NCBI RefSeq assembly: GCF_014697615.1
Contig: NZ_JACJSD010000014.1
Span: forward strand, 1-64,000
Source of the DNA: Nostoc sp. FACHB-280
GTDB lineage: Bacteria; Cyanobacteriota; Cyanobacteriia; Cyanobacteriales; Nostocaceae
Reading direction: 5' to 3'
Length of the DNA: 64,000 nt
A program made the position numbers and the translations under genes. This document shows, in pieces, positions 28,107 to 36,991 of this stretch. The notes under the pieces are model-generated. The model was not told the origin of the DNA and did not search any database. It saw only the letters and a program-made list of their open reading frames with translations. How positions within the stretch are numbered: the first letter of the stretch is position 1; every line of letters begins with the position of its first letter.

Positions 28107-29960
28107 TTATACTGGCACTACGAATTTCTCGCTACCAGCAAGCTCAAAGGCTGTATGAATCACTTGTAAAGCCTTCACACCTTGTTCTTGGGCAACGACA
28201 CAACTAATTTTAATTTCTGAGGTAGCAATCATTTGAATATTGATTTGGTGTTGAGCCAACGCTTCAAACATTTTGGCTGCTACACCTGGTTGTCCTACCA
28301 TACCCGCGCCAACAATACTAACTTTAGCGATCGCACTATCTAACACAACTTCACCCCAACCTAATTCTGCTGCAACTTGAGTTAGCAGTCTTTGGGCAGT
28401 TTCCCCGTCCATACGTGGAACTGTAAAAGCAATATCTCGTTTGGGAACACCATCAATGATGCGACAGCGTTGCGATTGAATAATCATATCTACGCTGATA
28501 TTGTGCTGTGCTAATATCCCAAACAATTTCGCCGCCATTCCTGCTTTATCAGGAACTTGGCGAATCGCCAGACGCGCTTGGTTCATATCTAAGGCGACAC
28601 CGCGCACAGGGGAAGAAGAAACGGGGCAGGGCGCAGGGGGCGGAGGGCAAGGAAATACTTCTTGTTCCCTAGTTGTTGTTTCCTCTGTCTCTCCCTTAGC
28701 TGCAATTTCAAAGGCGTTACTGAGTGCAGCCACGGCGCGATCGCAGTCTACGGCATCAACTACACAGCTAACTTTGACTTCACTCGTAGAAATCATTTGA
28801 ATGTTTACGCCTGCTTCTGCAAGGGTAGCAAACATTTTCGCCGCCACCCCAGGACGGCCAATCATCCCTGCACCTGCAATGCTGACTTTAGCAATGTCTT
28901 GTTCGATCATGACTTCGGCTTCGTCTGATTTGGGGTTGGATGGATTTCTCAGGGCGGGTGCGATCGCTGCTGCTACTGCTTCTGCCCGTTTTAATATTGG
29001 TGTAGTAACTGTAAAGGCAATGTCATTGCTATTACCTTCGTGAATGGATTGAATAATTAAGTCTACATCGACATTTTGCCGAGCAATTTCTCCAAATAAC
29101 TTAGCTGCTACCCCTGGCTTGTCAGGTACACGTAACAAAGCCACCTTAGCTTGATTTGTATCAAATTCCACCGCATCCACAGGACGGGCAATTTCTAAAT
29201 TGATTAGCGATCGCTCTTGGGGTTTAGATGATGTTACCCAAGTACCGGGGTCATCTGTCCAACTAGACCGCACAACCAAAGGTACACCATAGTTCCGGGC
29301 AATTTCCACTGAGCGCGGATGTAAGACTTTTGCCCCCAGGCTTGCCAGTTCTAGCATTTCATTACAGGTAATCGCATCCATCAACTGGGCTTCGGGAACT
29401 AAGCGGGGGTCTGTAGTTAAAATCCCTGGTACATCTGTATAAATTTCACAAAAATCTGCTTGGATTGCTGCGGCTAATGCCACCGCAGAAGTATCAGAAC
29501 CGCCACGTCCCAAGGTCGTAATTTCTAACTCTCCGGTACTGGATATGCCTTGAAAGCCAGCTACCACAACTACTTTACCTTCCCTAATATGCCTCAACAG
29601 GCGGTTTGTTTCGATGTGTAAAATCCGGGCGCGAGTGTGTTCTGCTTCTGTCACAATTCCTACTTGTGCGCCAGTCATGGAAATTGCTGGTTGTCCAATT
29701 TCTTGCAATGCCATACTGAGTAAAGCAATCGTCACCTGTTCCCCAGTAGACAGCAACATATCCATTTCCCGGCGGTTAGGATTTTGAGAAATTTCGTTGG
29801 CTAGTTTGACAAGTCCATCTGTAGTTTTCCCCATTGCGGAAACTACGACAACCAAAGAGTTTCCGGCTTTAACTGTTTTAGAGACACGCTGTGCAACAGC
29901 TTGGATACGTTCGACTGAACCGACAGATGTACCACCGAATTTCTGAACTATAAGCGCCAT
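28107..29960 (-). CDS. lysC: Aspartate kinase with four ACT domains
   Basis: This enzyme phosphorylates aspartate in the first step toward lysine, threonine and methionine. The 617-residue protein opens with IVQKFGGTSVGSVERI, followed by STGEQVT and LGRGGSDTSAVALA in the kinase domain (1-245). Two pairs of ACT domains follow (about 260-420 and 455-615), which sense the end-product amino acids. The tandem pairing is the known cyanobacterial layout. Between the pairs sits a low-complexity linker with VFPCPPPPAPCPVSSSP (about 430-452), encoded by a G-rich dispersed repeat, GGGGCAGGGCGCAGGGGGCG at 28622. The frame is kept. DedA lies upstream on the same strand, across about 195 bases. Confidence 0.93.
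   Translation of the reverse strand: MALIVQKFGGTSVGSVERIQAVAQRVSKTVKAGNSLVVVVSAMGKTTDGLVKLANEISQNPNRREMDMLLSTGEQVTIALLSMALQEIGQPAISMTGAQVGIVTEAEHTRARILHIETNRLLRHIREGKVVVVAGFQGISSTGELEITTLGRGGSDTSAVALAAAIQADFCEIYTDVPGILTTDPRLVPEAQLMDAITCNEMLELASLGAKVLHPRSVEIARNYGVPLVVRSSWTDDPGTWVTSSKPQERSLINLEIARPVDAVEFDTNQAKVALLRVPDKPGVAAKLFGEIARQNVDVDLIIQSIHEGNSNDIAFTVTTPILKRAEAVAAAIAPALRNPSNPKSDEAEVMIEQDIAKVSIAGAGMIGRPGVAAKMFATLAEAGVNIQMISTSEVKVSCVVDAVDCDRAVAALSNAFEIAAKGETEETTTREQEVFPCPPPPAPCPVSSSPVRGVALDMNQARLAIRQVPDKAGMAAKLFGILAQHNISVDMIIQSQRCRIIDGVPKRDIAFTVPRMDGETAQRLLTQVAAELGWGEVVLDSAIAKVSIVGAGMVGQPGVAAKMFEALAQHQINIQMIATSEIKISCVVAQEQGVKALQVIHTAFELAGSEKFVVPV
28610..28662. repeat. G-rich dispersed repeat inside lysC
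   Basis: GGGGCAGGGCGCAGGGGGCG and flanking bases resemble intergenic copies at about 32515-32540 (GGGGCAGGGGGCAGGAAGCA) and 33162-33190 (GGGGGCAGGGAGCGGGGAGC). In lysC it encodes the Pro- and Cys-rich linker between the ACT pairs. Confidence 0.65.
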
Positions 29961-30088
29961 ATCTTTGTCTTAAATGAAGTTTGCCTACTTTCATCAAGGC
30001 TCCTACCGGGTTAGGAAGCTTTGAAGGCATTAGCAGTAGTTATTTAGTTTACAGAAAATATTGGGTAGTTTGAAATTTTCATAAAAAT

Positions 30089-30140
30089 AAAAGGCAAAAG
30101 CCAAAATTCTTTCTTTTGACTTCTGCCTTTTGCCTTTTTA
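30089..30140 (-). terminator. Hairpin-forming repeat downstream of dedA
   Basis: AAAAGGCAAAAG (30089-30100) pairs with CTTTTGCCTTTT (about 30127-30138). The same AAAGGCAAAAG repeat occurs near 7860 and 37012. It lies directly after the DedA stop and is T-rich on both flanks, so it may act as a terminator. Confidence 0.5.
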
Positions 30141-30154
30141 CTTTTTACTTATAT

Positions 30155-30784
30155 TTATTCGCCTGCTGCACGCTTCACTTGTCGGGATTCTAACCACAAG
30201 GGAATGACAATCACAGCAACTAAAATCAGTAAGGCTGCGATCGCAAATTGGCTAACCCAAGCAACTAATTGTTCTAAAGAAATTACTTTGCCTGCAAAAA
30301 AAGCTAATGTCACCATCACAACAGCCCAGGTGGTTGCTCCTGCTAGGTTATATAAGAAAAATTTTGGAAATGGTATTTCTGCAATTCCAGCTAATGGAGC
30401 CGCAAAAATTCGCAATAAAGCGAAAAACCTGCCAAAAAATACAGCTTTAATAGCATTTTGACTAAATTGCTCTTTAATATTTAGTAATTTTTCTTCAGAA
30501 ATCCTAAATATTTTCCCGATTTGCAATAGGAAAGGCCAACCTCCCAGTCTCCCAATCCAATAGCCGCAAGCACCGCCAATCACAGCACCTGCAACTGCAT
30601 CACCCACAACTAACCAGTAACTTAGTTCATCACTACCAGCTAGAAACCCACCGACAAGGGTGACGGTTTCACCAGGAATAGGAATGCCCAAGTTTTCTAG
30701 TAAAATCCCCAAAAAAATTGCCCAGTAACCATACTGGTGGGCAAATTCCTGGATGTTTTCTAGTGAAATAAATTCAAGAGACAT
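30155..30784 (-). CDS. DedA/SNARE-associated family membrane protein
   Basis: The 209-residue inner-membrane protein has the DedA pattern: FLGILLENLGIPIPGETV near residue 20, with the paired E and P, then GGxCGYWIGR (GGACGYWIGRLGG), FFGRFFALLRIFAAPLAG, and FLLYNLAGATTWAVV before the last membrane helices. Family members are thought to be lipid scramblases or flippases, including for undecaprenyl phosphate (UptA-type). The key Arg residues in FGRFFALLR are present. It is probably monocistronic, with the STAS gene divergent. Confidence 0.85.
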   Translation of the reverse strand: MSLEFISLENIQEFAHQYGYWAIFLGILLENLGIPIPGETVTLVGGFLAGSDELSYWLVVGDAVAGAVIGGACGYWIGRLGGWPFLLQIGKIFRISEEKLLNIKEQFSQNAIKAVFFGRFFALLRIFAAPLAGIAEIPFPKFFLYNLAGATTWAVVMVTLAFFAGKVISLEQLVAWVSQFAIAALLILVAVIVIPLWLESRQVKRAAGE

Positions 30785-31254
30785 CCCGCACCGCCGCCTT
30801 TACAATTTTTTACCTTTACTCTATCTTGGCGTGTTTGTGGCTGGAGTGTCAATCACAGTACTGTTTTACAAACTCTTATTAATTGCAGTATCTCGCGTTA
30901 CTTATAGCTAAAGGTTGATGATATTTATAACTTATTTGGTATTGACTATTATGCTTTTAAGCGTTAATAACATAGGTGCATAATATATCAAACAAATCAA
31001 TAAATTTTTTATGAAAAATTCACAAAAATATCATTAAATTATGAAAATTTTGTAAAAGCTACTATTGATACTGAATTTACTAGGCGTTTGTGCCTATATT
31101 TAAAAAAGTTAATACAAATTATACGACATGAATACGTAAGCTTATGAGGTTGAGTTCACAGCACCTGTGAACCAGCAATTTTTCATTATTGAAACCGCGC
31201 AGTATTGATGTCAATTTTCATTTTGTCCAGTAGTTCAACTACCCAGATAAATAC
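30785..31254. other. AT-rich interval between dedA and the STAS gene
   Basis: This 470-base stretch between divergent genes should hold both promoters. Apart from the palindrome at 31154-31172 it is featureless AT-rich DNA, and no gene is supported. Confidence 0.5.
31154..31172. promoter_or_regulatory. Perfect 8-bp-arm palindrome upstream of the STAS gene
   Basis: GTTCACAG and CTGTGAAC flank a central CAC. The site is centred about 90 bases upstream of the STAS start codon. It looks like a binding site for a dimeric regulator. No protein can be assigned from sequence. Confidence 0.45.
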
Positions 31255-31608
31255 ATGACTATCGCACAAGAATTGCAAGTGGTTTTATTCAAACCCCAAG
31301 GGAGCATAGACTTGCAGGGTGGTATGGCTCTCAGCCAAAGTATGGCAGAAGTAGTACCCCAGCCTGATCAACTTTGGGTCATTGACCTCGCAGAAGTAGA
31401 TTTCATGGATAGTTCTGGTTTGGTGCCATTAGTTAAAGCACTGACAACAGCCCGACAATGCGGTTGTCGCTTGGTTATTTGTAATGCCAAAGCGCCTGTA
31501 AGGTTAATTTTAGAACTGACCCAGTTGGATTCGGTTTTTGAAATTTTTAACACTTACGAAGACATCACCAATGTGATTAATCAACAGCCTTTGCCACTAG
31601 CAAGCTAA
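31255..31608 (+). CDS. STAS-domain protein (anti-sigma factor antagonist type)
   Basis: The 117-residue protein is a single STAS domain: GSIDLQGG near the start, VIDLAEVDFMDSSGLVPLVKAL in the middle with the phospho-acceptor Ser of DSSGL (about residue 54), then CRLVICNAKAPVRLILELTQLD. STAS antagonists switch partner proteins by Ser phosphorylation, often controlled by RsbW/SpoIIAB-like kinases or PP2C phosphatases. No such partner is encoded beside it. A palindrome lies upstream and a hairpin terminator downstream (31765-31792). Confidence 0.87.
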   Translation: MTIAQELQVVLFKPQGSIDLQGGMALSQSMAEVVPQPDQLWVIDLAEVDFMDSSGLVPLVKALTTARQCGCRLVICNAKAPVRLILELTQLDSVFEIFNTYEDITNVINQQPLPLAS

Positions 31609-31764
31609 TCCAAAAATATAGCACTAAAAATTGTTAGTGTCTACCAAGAGCAATTATGTCTTTTCATGTGAATCGATCGCTAAATTGCTGTAGAGCTAAA
31701 ATTTCGCACCTGCACAACACAAATAAAATAAAAGTCTCAACTTAGGAACAGCAAAGACTTTAAG

Positions 31765-31792
31765 AGCCTGTAATTGCAGGCTTTATTTTTTT
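31765..31792 (+). terminator. Intrinsic terminator between converging genes
   Basis: AGCCTG and CAGGCT make a 6-bp stem with a 6-base loop, followed by TTTATTTTTTT. It fits the end of the STAS transcript although it lies about 160 bases past the stop. It touches the 3' end of the opposing coiled-coil gene. Confidence 0.7.
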
Positions 31793-32351
31793 AAGCATTT
31801 TGTACCGCCGAAACATTTCCTTGTCCGGTGGTGGGGCGAGGAAAGTTCGGCAAGTCAATACCATTGTGGCTGGAGTTACGAGTTTTGAGCGCCAAACGAT
31901 AGCTGACGCTTTGCAGTTCTGCTTGCAGTTTGCGATTTTCTCTTTGCAAAATCGCAACTTTTTCTCTGATGGGAGTCATGCGTTCTTCAAACTTCCGACG
32001 ATAAATTTGAGGTAATTCTTGTACTACCTGCTCCAACATCCGGCTGCGGTCTGTTAACTCTTGGACAGACTGGCGCAGTTGATAAATCTCGCCATCACGA
32101 GTGGCGATTTGCTCTTGATAAAAAGTTACCTGCTGCTCAACAGCTTGTAATTGTTCTCGTAACGCTTGCAACTGACTTAAATCACGCTCTGATTCAGAAC
32201 GTTGGGGCATGAAATTAGCATTGCCCTTCACCAGCCGAAAGAGTTCTTGAGATAACTGCTGCACTAATTGGTCTCGCAGTTGCAACTCTTGGCGCAATTG
32301 CGATACTTCTTGAGAGAGAGCTTGGATGTTGGGTATGTCAGTTTGGCTCAC
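31791..32351 (-). CDS. Coiled-coil protein of unknown function
   Basis: The 186-residue protein is almost entirely predicted coiled coil from residue 8 to about 150, rich in Gln, Leu and Glu in heptads (LSQEVSQLRQELQLRDQLVQ, LREQLQAVEQQVTFYQEQI). A short Ser/Asn/Pro-rich tail follows. There is no membrane segment. The length and regular frame support a real structural or scaffold protein, but no family name can be given. It lies downstream of rpsF on the same strand but 275 bases away, so co-transcription is uncertain. Confidence 0.65.
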   Translation of the reverse strand: MSQTDIPNIQALSQEVSQLRQELQLRDQLVQQLSQELFRLVKGNANFMPQRSESERDLSQLQALREQLQAVEQQVTFYQEQIATRDGEIYQLRQSVQELTDRSRMLEQVVQELPQIYRRKFEERMTPIREKVAILQRENRKLQAELQSVSYRLALKTRNSSHNGIDLPNFPRPTTGQGNVSAVQNA

Positions 32352-32499
32352 AGTGGCTTACAGCTCCCGTTGACGAATCTTGGATCATCTTAGGTATAAC
32401 GGCGATCGTACTGCCTTTGGCAAGTACTTGTTAATTTAGCATTCCCAACCGAAGCACAAAAAAGTCAAAGGTAAAAAAAATTTTATTTAAAGAAGGCAG

Positions 32500-32610
32500 A
32501 AGTTAGTGGGAGGAAAAGGGGCAGGGGGCAGGAAGCAGAGGTGAAGTTGTAATATTTTTGGCTCGACCCTACGCAGGGTAACTGAGCAAAATTCACCCCC
32601 TTGCACCCTG
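32500..32610. repeat. G-rich dispersed repeats between rpsF and the coiled-coil gene
   Basis: GGGGCAGGGGGCAGGAAGCA at about 32518 matches the motif inside lysC and at 33162. A facing C-rich stretch (CCCCCTTGCACCCTGCACCC, about 32596) could pair with it. This may act as a terminator for rpsF. Confidence 0.5.
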
Positions 32611-32627
32611 CACCCCTGCCTTCTCTC

Positions 32628-32954
32628 CTATGCAGTTACTGCAACTTTTTCTGCTGCTGGTGCTGCAACTTCTTGCTTAATGGTCAAGTAGCGAATTACT
32701 TCTTCACTCAAACGCATAGCACGTTCTAAAGGAGCAACAATGGTTCCCGGCCCAGTGTAGTTCAGTTGGATGTAGATTCCATCCCGTTGCTTTTTGATTT
32801 CATAAGCCAGACGACGCTTACCCCGATTTTGAATTTCAATATTTTCGGCACCTTGCTCTTGAATCAAGGTTTGGTATTTAGCGATCGCTTGATCTACCTG
32901 TTCGTCACTGAGGTCAGGACGCAGGATATACATTGTTTCGTAAACTGTGGACAT
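32628..32954 (-). CDS. rpsF: 30S ribosomal protein S6
   Basis: The 108-residue product matches S6: [19 protein letters not shown] at the start, [20 protein letters not shown] in the middle and [12 protein letters not shown] with [16 protein letters not shown] at the end. S6 binds 16S rRNA with S18 on the small-subunit platform. AGGGGA lies about ten bases upstream of the ATG. In many bacteria rpsF is followed by ssb and rpsR; neither is here, as usual in cyanobacteria. The C-terminal Ala-rich tail is short. Confidence 0.95.
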   Translation of the reverse strand: MSTVYETMYILRPDLSDEQVDQAIAKYQTLIQEQGAENIEIQNRGKRRLAYEIKKQRDGIYIQLNYTGPGTIVAPLERAMRLSEEVIRYLTIKQEVAAPAAEKVAVTA

Positions 32955-33380
32955 GAGTTGAAAATCCCCTTTTGGACAATTTGGCTGCTGGCGTGAAATG
33001 ATACAAATATTCCTAGAAAATATTCGTACACTTCAACATCTGAAGCAACAAGGAACTATAATCTTACCAGTTTTTTATATGAATCATCAGCAAAATCTGC
33101 CAAAATTCGTACTTTAGCCAAAAGTGATTTTTATGGATGGGAAGGAGTTAATCAGAGGAAAGGGGGCAGGGAGCGGGGAGCAGAGGGGAATTGGGGAAAA
33201 TTCTCCCGCCTACTCCTTTTCCCCCTGCCTCTTCCAGTAAACAACAGCAAATTAATTGATCTATTGGCTGAACCAACAGGTATGCTTCCCAAAGGGGGCT
33301 ATTAACTCTTAGCTCTCATTGCTGAAGATTCTTTGTGCTTACGGCTCTTAATTGCAGACAATAAGGATATTATCAAGGTT
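32955..33380. other. Intergenic interval with G-rich repeats between rpsF and the FAH gene
   Basis: A copy of the G-rich repeat (GGGGGCAGGGAGCGGGGAGC) lies near 33162 and faces a C-rich CTCCTTTTCCCCCTGCCTC near 33212, so the two could form a hairpin. The genes diverge, so both promoters should be here. An open frame from 33333 only extends the FAH gene upstream of its better start. Confidence 0.5.
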
Positions 33381-34154
33381 ATGGCACAGCGTTATGTGCG
33401 AGTTCAAAATCCAGAAGGCAAAATTTATTATGGGTTGCTCCAATTATCTCTAAATGTACAGGTGTTGGATGCGCCACCCTGGTTACAAGGACAACCAACA
33501 GATTTAGTTTTAGCACCCGATAGTTATCAAATTCTTTCTCCTTGCGCTCCCTCAAAAATTGTGGCGGTTGGCAAGAATTATGCAGACCACGCAGCCGAAA
33601 TGGGAACCTCTGTGCCGAGTGAGCCATTGATTTTCCTCAAACCGCCAACATCAATTATTGCGACTGAAACCAACATCAAATATCCTATTCAGTCTCACAG
33701 AGTTGATTATGAAGGAGAATTGGCCCTGATAATTGGCGATCGCGCTTGTGACTGCACTCCAGAAGAAGCTCAAACCAAAATTTGGGGTTATACAATTGCC
33801 AATGATGTGACAGCGCGAGATTTACAACAAAAAGACGGTCAATGGACTAGAGCCAAGGGGTTTGATACCTTTTGTCCCCTAGGCCCTTGGATTGTCCGAG
33901 AATTAAATCCAGGTGCGAGATTGCAGACTTTCATCAATGATGAGCCAAATCCCGTACAATCTGCGGGAATTGATCAGATGGTGTTTGCCCCTGATGTTTT
34001 GGTATCTTATATCAGCAAAGTGATGACCCTGATTCCAGGGGATGTAGTGCTGACAGGTACACCATTAGGTATTGGCCCTTTGCATATAGGCGATCGCATC
34101 CGGGTAGAAATTGAAGGTATTGGTCGTCTAGAAAACACCATCGTCGCCCGTTAA
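33381..34154 (+). CDS. Fumarylacetoacetate hydrolase family protein
   Basis: The 257-residue enzyme has the FAH fold signatures: KIVAVGKNYADHAAEMG, PLIFLKPPTSI, and the metal-binding DYEGELALIIG with Glu and Asp ligands, then GYTIANDVTARDLQ and a closing GDVVLTGTPLGIGP. Family members are Mg- or Mn-dependent and cleave C-C bonds in acylpyruvates or decarboxylate oxaloacetate (FAHD1-like). The substrate here cannot be told. I start at ATG 33381 (MAQRYVRVQN; AAGG six bases upstream) rather than 16 codons earlier. It is monocistronic. Confidence 0.88.
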   Translation: MAQRYVRVQNPEGKIYYGLLQLSLNVQVLDAPPWLQGQPTDLVLAPDSYQILSPCAPSKIVAVGKNYADHAAEMGTSVPSEPLIFLKPPTSIIATETNIKYPIQSHRVDYEGELALIIGDRACDCTPEEAQTKIWGYTIANDVTARDLQQKDGQWTRAKGFDTFCPLGPWIVRELNPGARLQTFINDEPNPVQSAGIDQMVFAPDVLVSYISKVMTLIPGDVVLTGTPLGIGPLHIGDRIRVEIEGIGRLENTIVAR

Positions 34155-34181
34155 AAAGTGCTGAGTGCTGAGTACTGAGGA

Positions 34182-34222
34182 GCCACTGCGTTGCGGAGGT
34201 TCCCTCCGTTGAAGCAAGTGGC
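34182..34222. repeat. Palindromic dispersed repeat (GCCACTGC...GCAAGTGGC), copy 1
   Basis: Outer arms GCCACTGC and GCAAGTGGC flank an inner GGAGGTTCCCTCC palindrome. A sister copy lies at 58861-58901. A GTGCTGAGTGCTGAGTACTG heptanucleotide array precedes it. Together they fill most of the gap between the FAH and Tic20-like genes. Confidence 0.7.
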
Positions 34223-34277
34223 GTTGCTGAGTCACAAAACTAGCCCCTAGCCTCTAGACCCTAATTCATACATCCAG

Positions 34278-34754
34278 TTACCGCACCTGCATATAAACAG
34301 CATCGGAAATTGCGGGAATTTCTGCGTAACGTCCCAAAAGCGACTGGATGACTGAATATGCTACTGCTGCTACTATGCCGAGAAAAATAGTGCTGTATAG
34401 AGTTTGCAGGGCAAAGCCACCATTAGGAATTAGCCCGACGATATCAGTTAGGATGCCACACAAAAAGATAATAATGTCTAACAAAATTGCTTGCATGGTG
34501 TTGAAACGAATGAAGTGAGAGATATTTTCGTTTCTGACTACTAACAGCCATAAAGCAAAGAAAATAATTAATCCAGCAAATCTTACACGCCTATATAATG
34601 ACCATAAAATTAGCACAGGCCCAAACACAACTGTCAGCGCAGGAAACTGTTGTAACAAAATAAAACCAAAACTTAGCACCTCAATCAAAGGTAGTAAATA
34701 AGGTAAACAAGCAAAAATGCGATCAGAAAAGTTTGTCGAACCACGCCAGGCCAT
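34278..34754 (-). CDS. Tic20-like membrane protein
   Basis: From ATG 34754 (MAWRGSTNFSDRIFACLPYL; GGAGAA seven bases upstream) the product is 158 residues with four membrane segments. The opening up to LPYLLPLIEVLSFG is that of cyanobacterial Tic20 homologues, relatives of the chloroplast inner-envelope import protein. Their role in cyanobacteria is unsettled. The frame is open 39 codons further upstream, but that part overlaps the ribosome binding region and has no family resemblance. A small Cys-rich gene lies 80 bases upstream on the same strand. Confidence 0.83.
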   Translation of the reverse strand: MAWRGSTNFSDRIFACLPYLLPLIEVLSFGFILLQQFPALTVVFGPVLILWSLYRRVRFAGLIIFFALWLLVVRNENISHFIRFNTMQAILLDIIIFLCGILTDIVGLIPNGGFALQTLYSTIFLGIVAAVAYSVIQSLLGRYAEIPAISDAVYMQVR

Positions 34755-34834
34755 TTTGCGTTCTCCTGTGGCAGAATTTTCAGAGTTACTTGAGCCTAGG
34801 ATAACGCAGTTGTCTAATCTCCCAGAAGCGAAAA

Positions 34835-35032
34835 TCAGCGAATCTCGGCAATCCGAAAACCCATGATACACTCATACTGTTCTGGCTGTTGTTCGCTGAG
34901 TTTGCGAATAGCTTGACCACAATGCAGTTGTCCACCATGCCAACGGGGTTGACCACTCCTATTCGCAAGTACACAAGATTGACACACCTGCTCAGGAGCA
35001 AGGATTTGATCATCCATTAACATGACTAACAT
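34835..35032 (-). CDS. Small Cys-containing protein upstream of the Tic20-like gene
   Basis: A 65-residue product starts at ATG 35032 with AGGAGG seven bases before it, a strong signal that the gene is real. It has a CxxC (EQVCQSCVLA), then HCGQ and YECIMGF, four cysteines in all, which suggests a small zinc-ribbon-like or redox fold. The family is not one I can name. It is codirectional with the Tic20-like gene and may share its transcript. Two further in-frame Met codons (residues 4 and 6) are alternative starts. Confidence 0.6.
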   Translation of the reverse strand: MLVMLMDDQILAPEQVCQSCVLANRSGQPRWHGGQLHCGQAIRKLSEQQPEQYECIMGFRIAEIR

Positions 35033-35707
35033 CCAACGACCTCCTGTAAATTTCAAAATTATTGCTTGCGCTTCAGCTAAGAAGATTTTTGTTGATAGCT
35101 CAAGAACTGCTGGTGACAGAATTTACCCAAGTTTTACATCAAAGCCAAATTGCTTTGGTGTAAGAATTCAGCACTCAGGAGTCAGAAGTCAGAATAATAA
35201 AGTTCAGTAGTAAGTCAGGAAATAAATTTATCAAATATTGTTCCTTATTCTTTAACCCTTCTGGCTGCTGAATTCTGACTCCTGACTTCTTTAGCTTTGG
35301 TTTAGCTGCTTAGTTGGGCTGTGCTGTTTGTCTAAAGCTGTTTTTGAGAAAAATGAGGTTAATCGCCAAAGATTCCTCACTGAACCTTAAATTTATTGTA
35401 TGTTGAGTCTTTCGGCGATTGAGTTATGGAGTAATAACTCAATACATAAATTTTTAACCCAAGAGTAATGTTTGTTGTATTCTCTAAATAACTGTTAAGT
35501 TCATGTTCCAGAAAGAGCTTTATAATAATTAACACATCAATGGGACTTAATCGGGCTGGGAGCTAAGTAATCAATTTCCGTTACTACCAATAGTGAATAG
35601 TCAGCAGTCAATAAATCTGGCAATGTAAACATTTGACTGCGAGTTATTACTTTGAAACTCAGTTCCAAAAAATACCATTGTCCCAATTTCCACTAAGGAT
35701 AGTTAAA
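35033..35707. other. Long upstream region of glyA with inverted repeats
   Basis: The interval holds a facing pair of repeats (AGGAGTCAGAAGTCAGAAT near 35177 and GAATTCTGACTCCTGACTTC near 35269), then a 12-bp stem AATCGCCAAAGA / TCTTTCGGCGATT (35361-35372 with 35408-35420, one bulge) and a perfect 7-bp hairpin GAGTTAT/ATAACTC (35421-35440). The last two could form a structured 5' leader or a terminator before glyA. No gene is supported; the open frame at 35022-35210 opposes the small Cys protein. Confidence 0.5.
35361..35440 (+). promoter_or_regulatory. Candidate structured leader element upstream of glyA
   Basis: Two stems follow one another: 12 pairs with a single bulge enclosing about 35 bases, then a 7-pair hairpin with a 6-base loop. 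They end about 270 bases before the glyA start. It matches no riboswitch that I recognise. It could also be part of a dispersed repeat. Confidence 0.3.
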
Positions 35708-36991
35708 GTGACTAGGACTAATTCAGATTTTCTTGCATCTTCTGACCCCGCGATCGCTGGATTAATAAATGAAGAACTCCAGCGTCAACGTGACCACCTA
35801 GAATTGATTGCGAGTGAAAACTTTACCTCTGCGGCTGTACTCGCAGCTCAAGGTTCAGTCTTAACTAATAAATATGCTGAAGGACTGCCCGGTAAACGTT
35901 ATTATGGCGGCTGTGAATTTGTTGATAAAGTCGAACAAATCGCCATTGACCGAGCTAAACAAATGTTTGGTGCGGCTCATGCTAACGTCCAACCCCATTC
36001 CGGCGCACAAGCAAACTTTGCAGTTTTCCTGACTTTACTGGAACCAGGCGACAAAATCATGGGGATGGATTTGTCTCATGGTGGACACCTGACCCACGGT
36101 TCGCCTGTTAACGTTTCGGGTAAGTGGTTCCAAGTCAGCCACTACGGTGTCAGCAAAGACACAGAACAACTCGACTACGACCAAATTCGAGAGCTGGCGT
36201 TAAGGGAGCGTCCAAAGCTCTTGATTTGTGGTTATTCGGCTTATCCTCGGATTATTGACTTTGAAAAATTCCGTAGCATTGCGGATGAAGTAGGTGCTTA
36301 TTTATTAGCTGATATTGCTCACATCGCTGGTTTAGTGGCTTCTGGCTTACATCCCGACCCCATTCCTTACTGTGATGTTGTCACAACGACTACTCACAAA
36401 ACCCTGCGAGGCCCTAGAGGTGGATTAATCTTAACTAAAGATGCAGAACTGGGTAAAAAGCTAGATAAATCAGTTTTCCCTGGAACTCAAGGCGGGCCTT
36501 TAGAACACGTCATTGCAGGTAAAGCAGTAGCTTTTGGTGAAGTCTTAAAGCCAGAGTTTAAAACCTATTCTGCACAGGTAATTGAAAATGCACGAGCTTT
36601 AGCCACACAATTACAAAACCGTGGCTTAAAGTTAGTGTCTGATGGTACAGATAACCATTTGATGCTGGTAGATTTACGCTCCATTGGTTTGACAGGTAAA
36701 CAAGCCGATCAATTAGTAAGCGGTGTAAATATTACTGCCAACAAAAATACCGTACCCTTTGATCCCCAATCACCATTTGTTACCAGTGGTTTGAGACTAG
36801 GTTCTCCTGCTATGACTACTAGAGGATTGGGTGTAGCAGAGTTTACCGAAATTGGTGATATTATTGCCGATCGCCTGCTCAACCCCGAATCAGAAGCAGT
36901 TGCAGCTGATTGTAAACATCGAGTAGCGGCATTGTGCGATCGCTTCCCCCTATACCCACACCTGCAAATTCCCGTACCAGCACTAGCATAA
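35708..36991 (+). CDS. glyA: Serine hydroxymethyltransferase
   Basis: GlyA converts serine and tetrahydrofolate to glycine and methylene-tetrahydrofolate, using pyridoxal phosphate. The 427-residue protein shows [37 protein letters not shown], and the PLP-lysine motif [16 protein letters not shown] start at GTG 35708 ([14 protein letters not shown]), with AAGGA nine bases upstream, because family members begin just before this point. The frame extends 25 codons further upstream without similarity. It is probably monocistronic, with a strong hairpin repeat after the stop. Confidence 0.95.
   Translation: MTRTNSDFLASSDPAIAGLINEELQRQRDHLELIASENFTSAAVLAAQGSVLTNKYAEGLPGKRYYGGCEFVDKVEQIAIDRAKQMFGAAHANVQPHSGAQANFAVFLTLLEPGDKIMGMDLSHGGHLTHGSPVNVSGKWFQVSHYGVSKDTEQLDYDQIRELALRERPKLLICGYSAYPRIIDFEKFRSIADEVGAYLLADIAHIAGLVASGLHPDPIPYCDVVTTTTHKTLRGPRGGLILTKDAELGKKLDKSVFPGTQGGPLEHVIAGKAVAFGEVLKPEFKTYSAQVIENARALATQLQNRGLKLVSDGTDNHLMLVDLRSIGLTGKQADQLVSGVNITANKNTVPFDPQSPFVTSGLRLGSPAMTTRGLGVAEFTEIGDIIADRLLNPESEAVAADCKHRVAALCDRFPLYPHLQIPVPALA

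Noticed and set aside
28501-29043. Several plus-strand open frames opposite lysC
   Set aside because: They are antisense shadows of a well-supported aspartate kinase gene.
35022-35210. A plus-strand open frame opposite the small Cys-rich gene
   Set aside because: The minus-strand gene has a perfect ribosome binding site and conserved-looking cysteines; the plus frame has neither.
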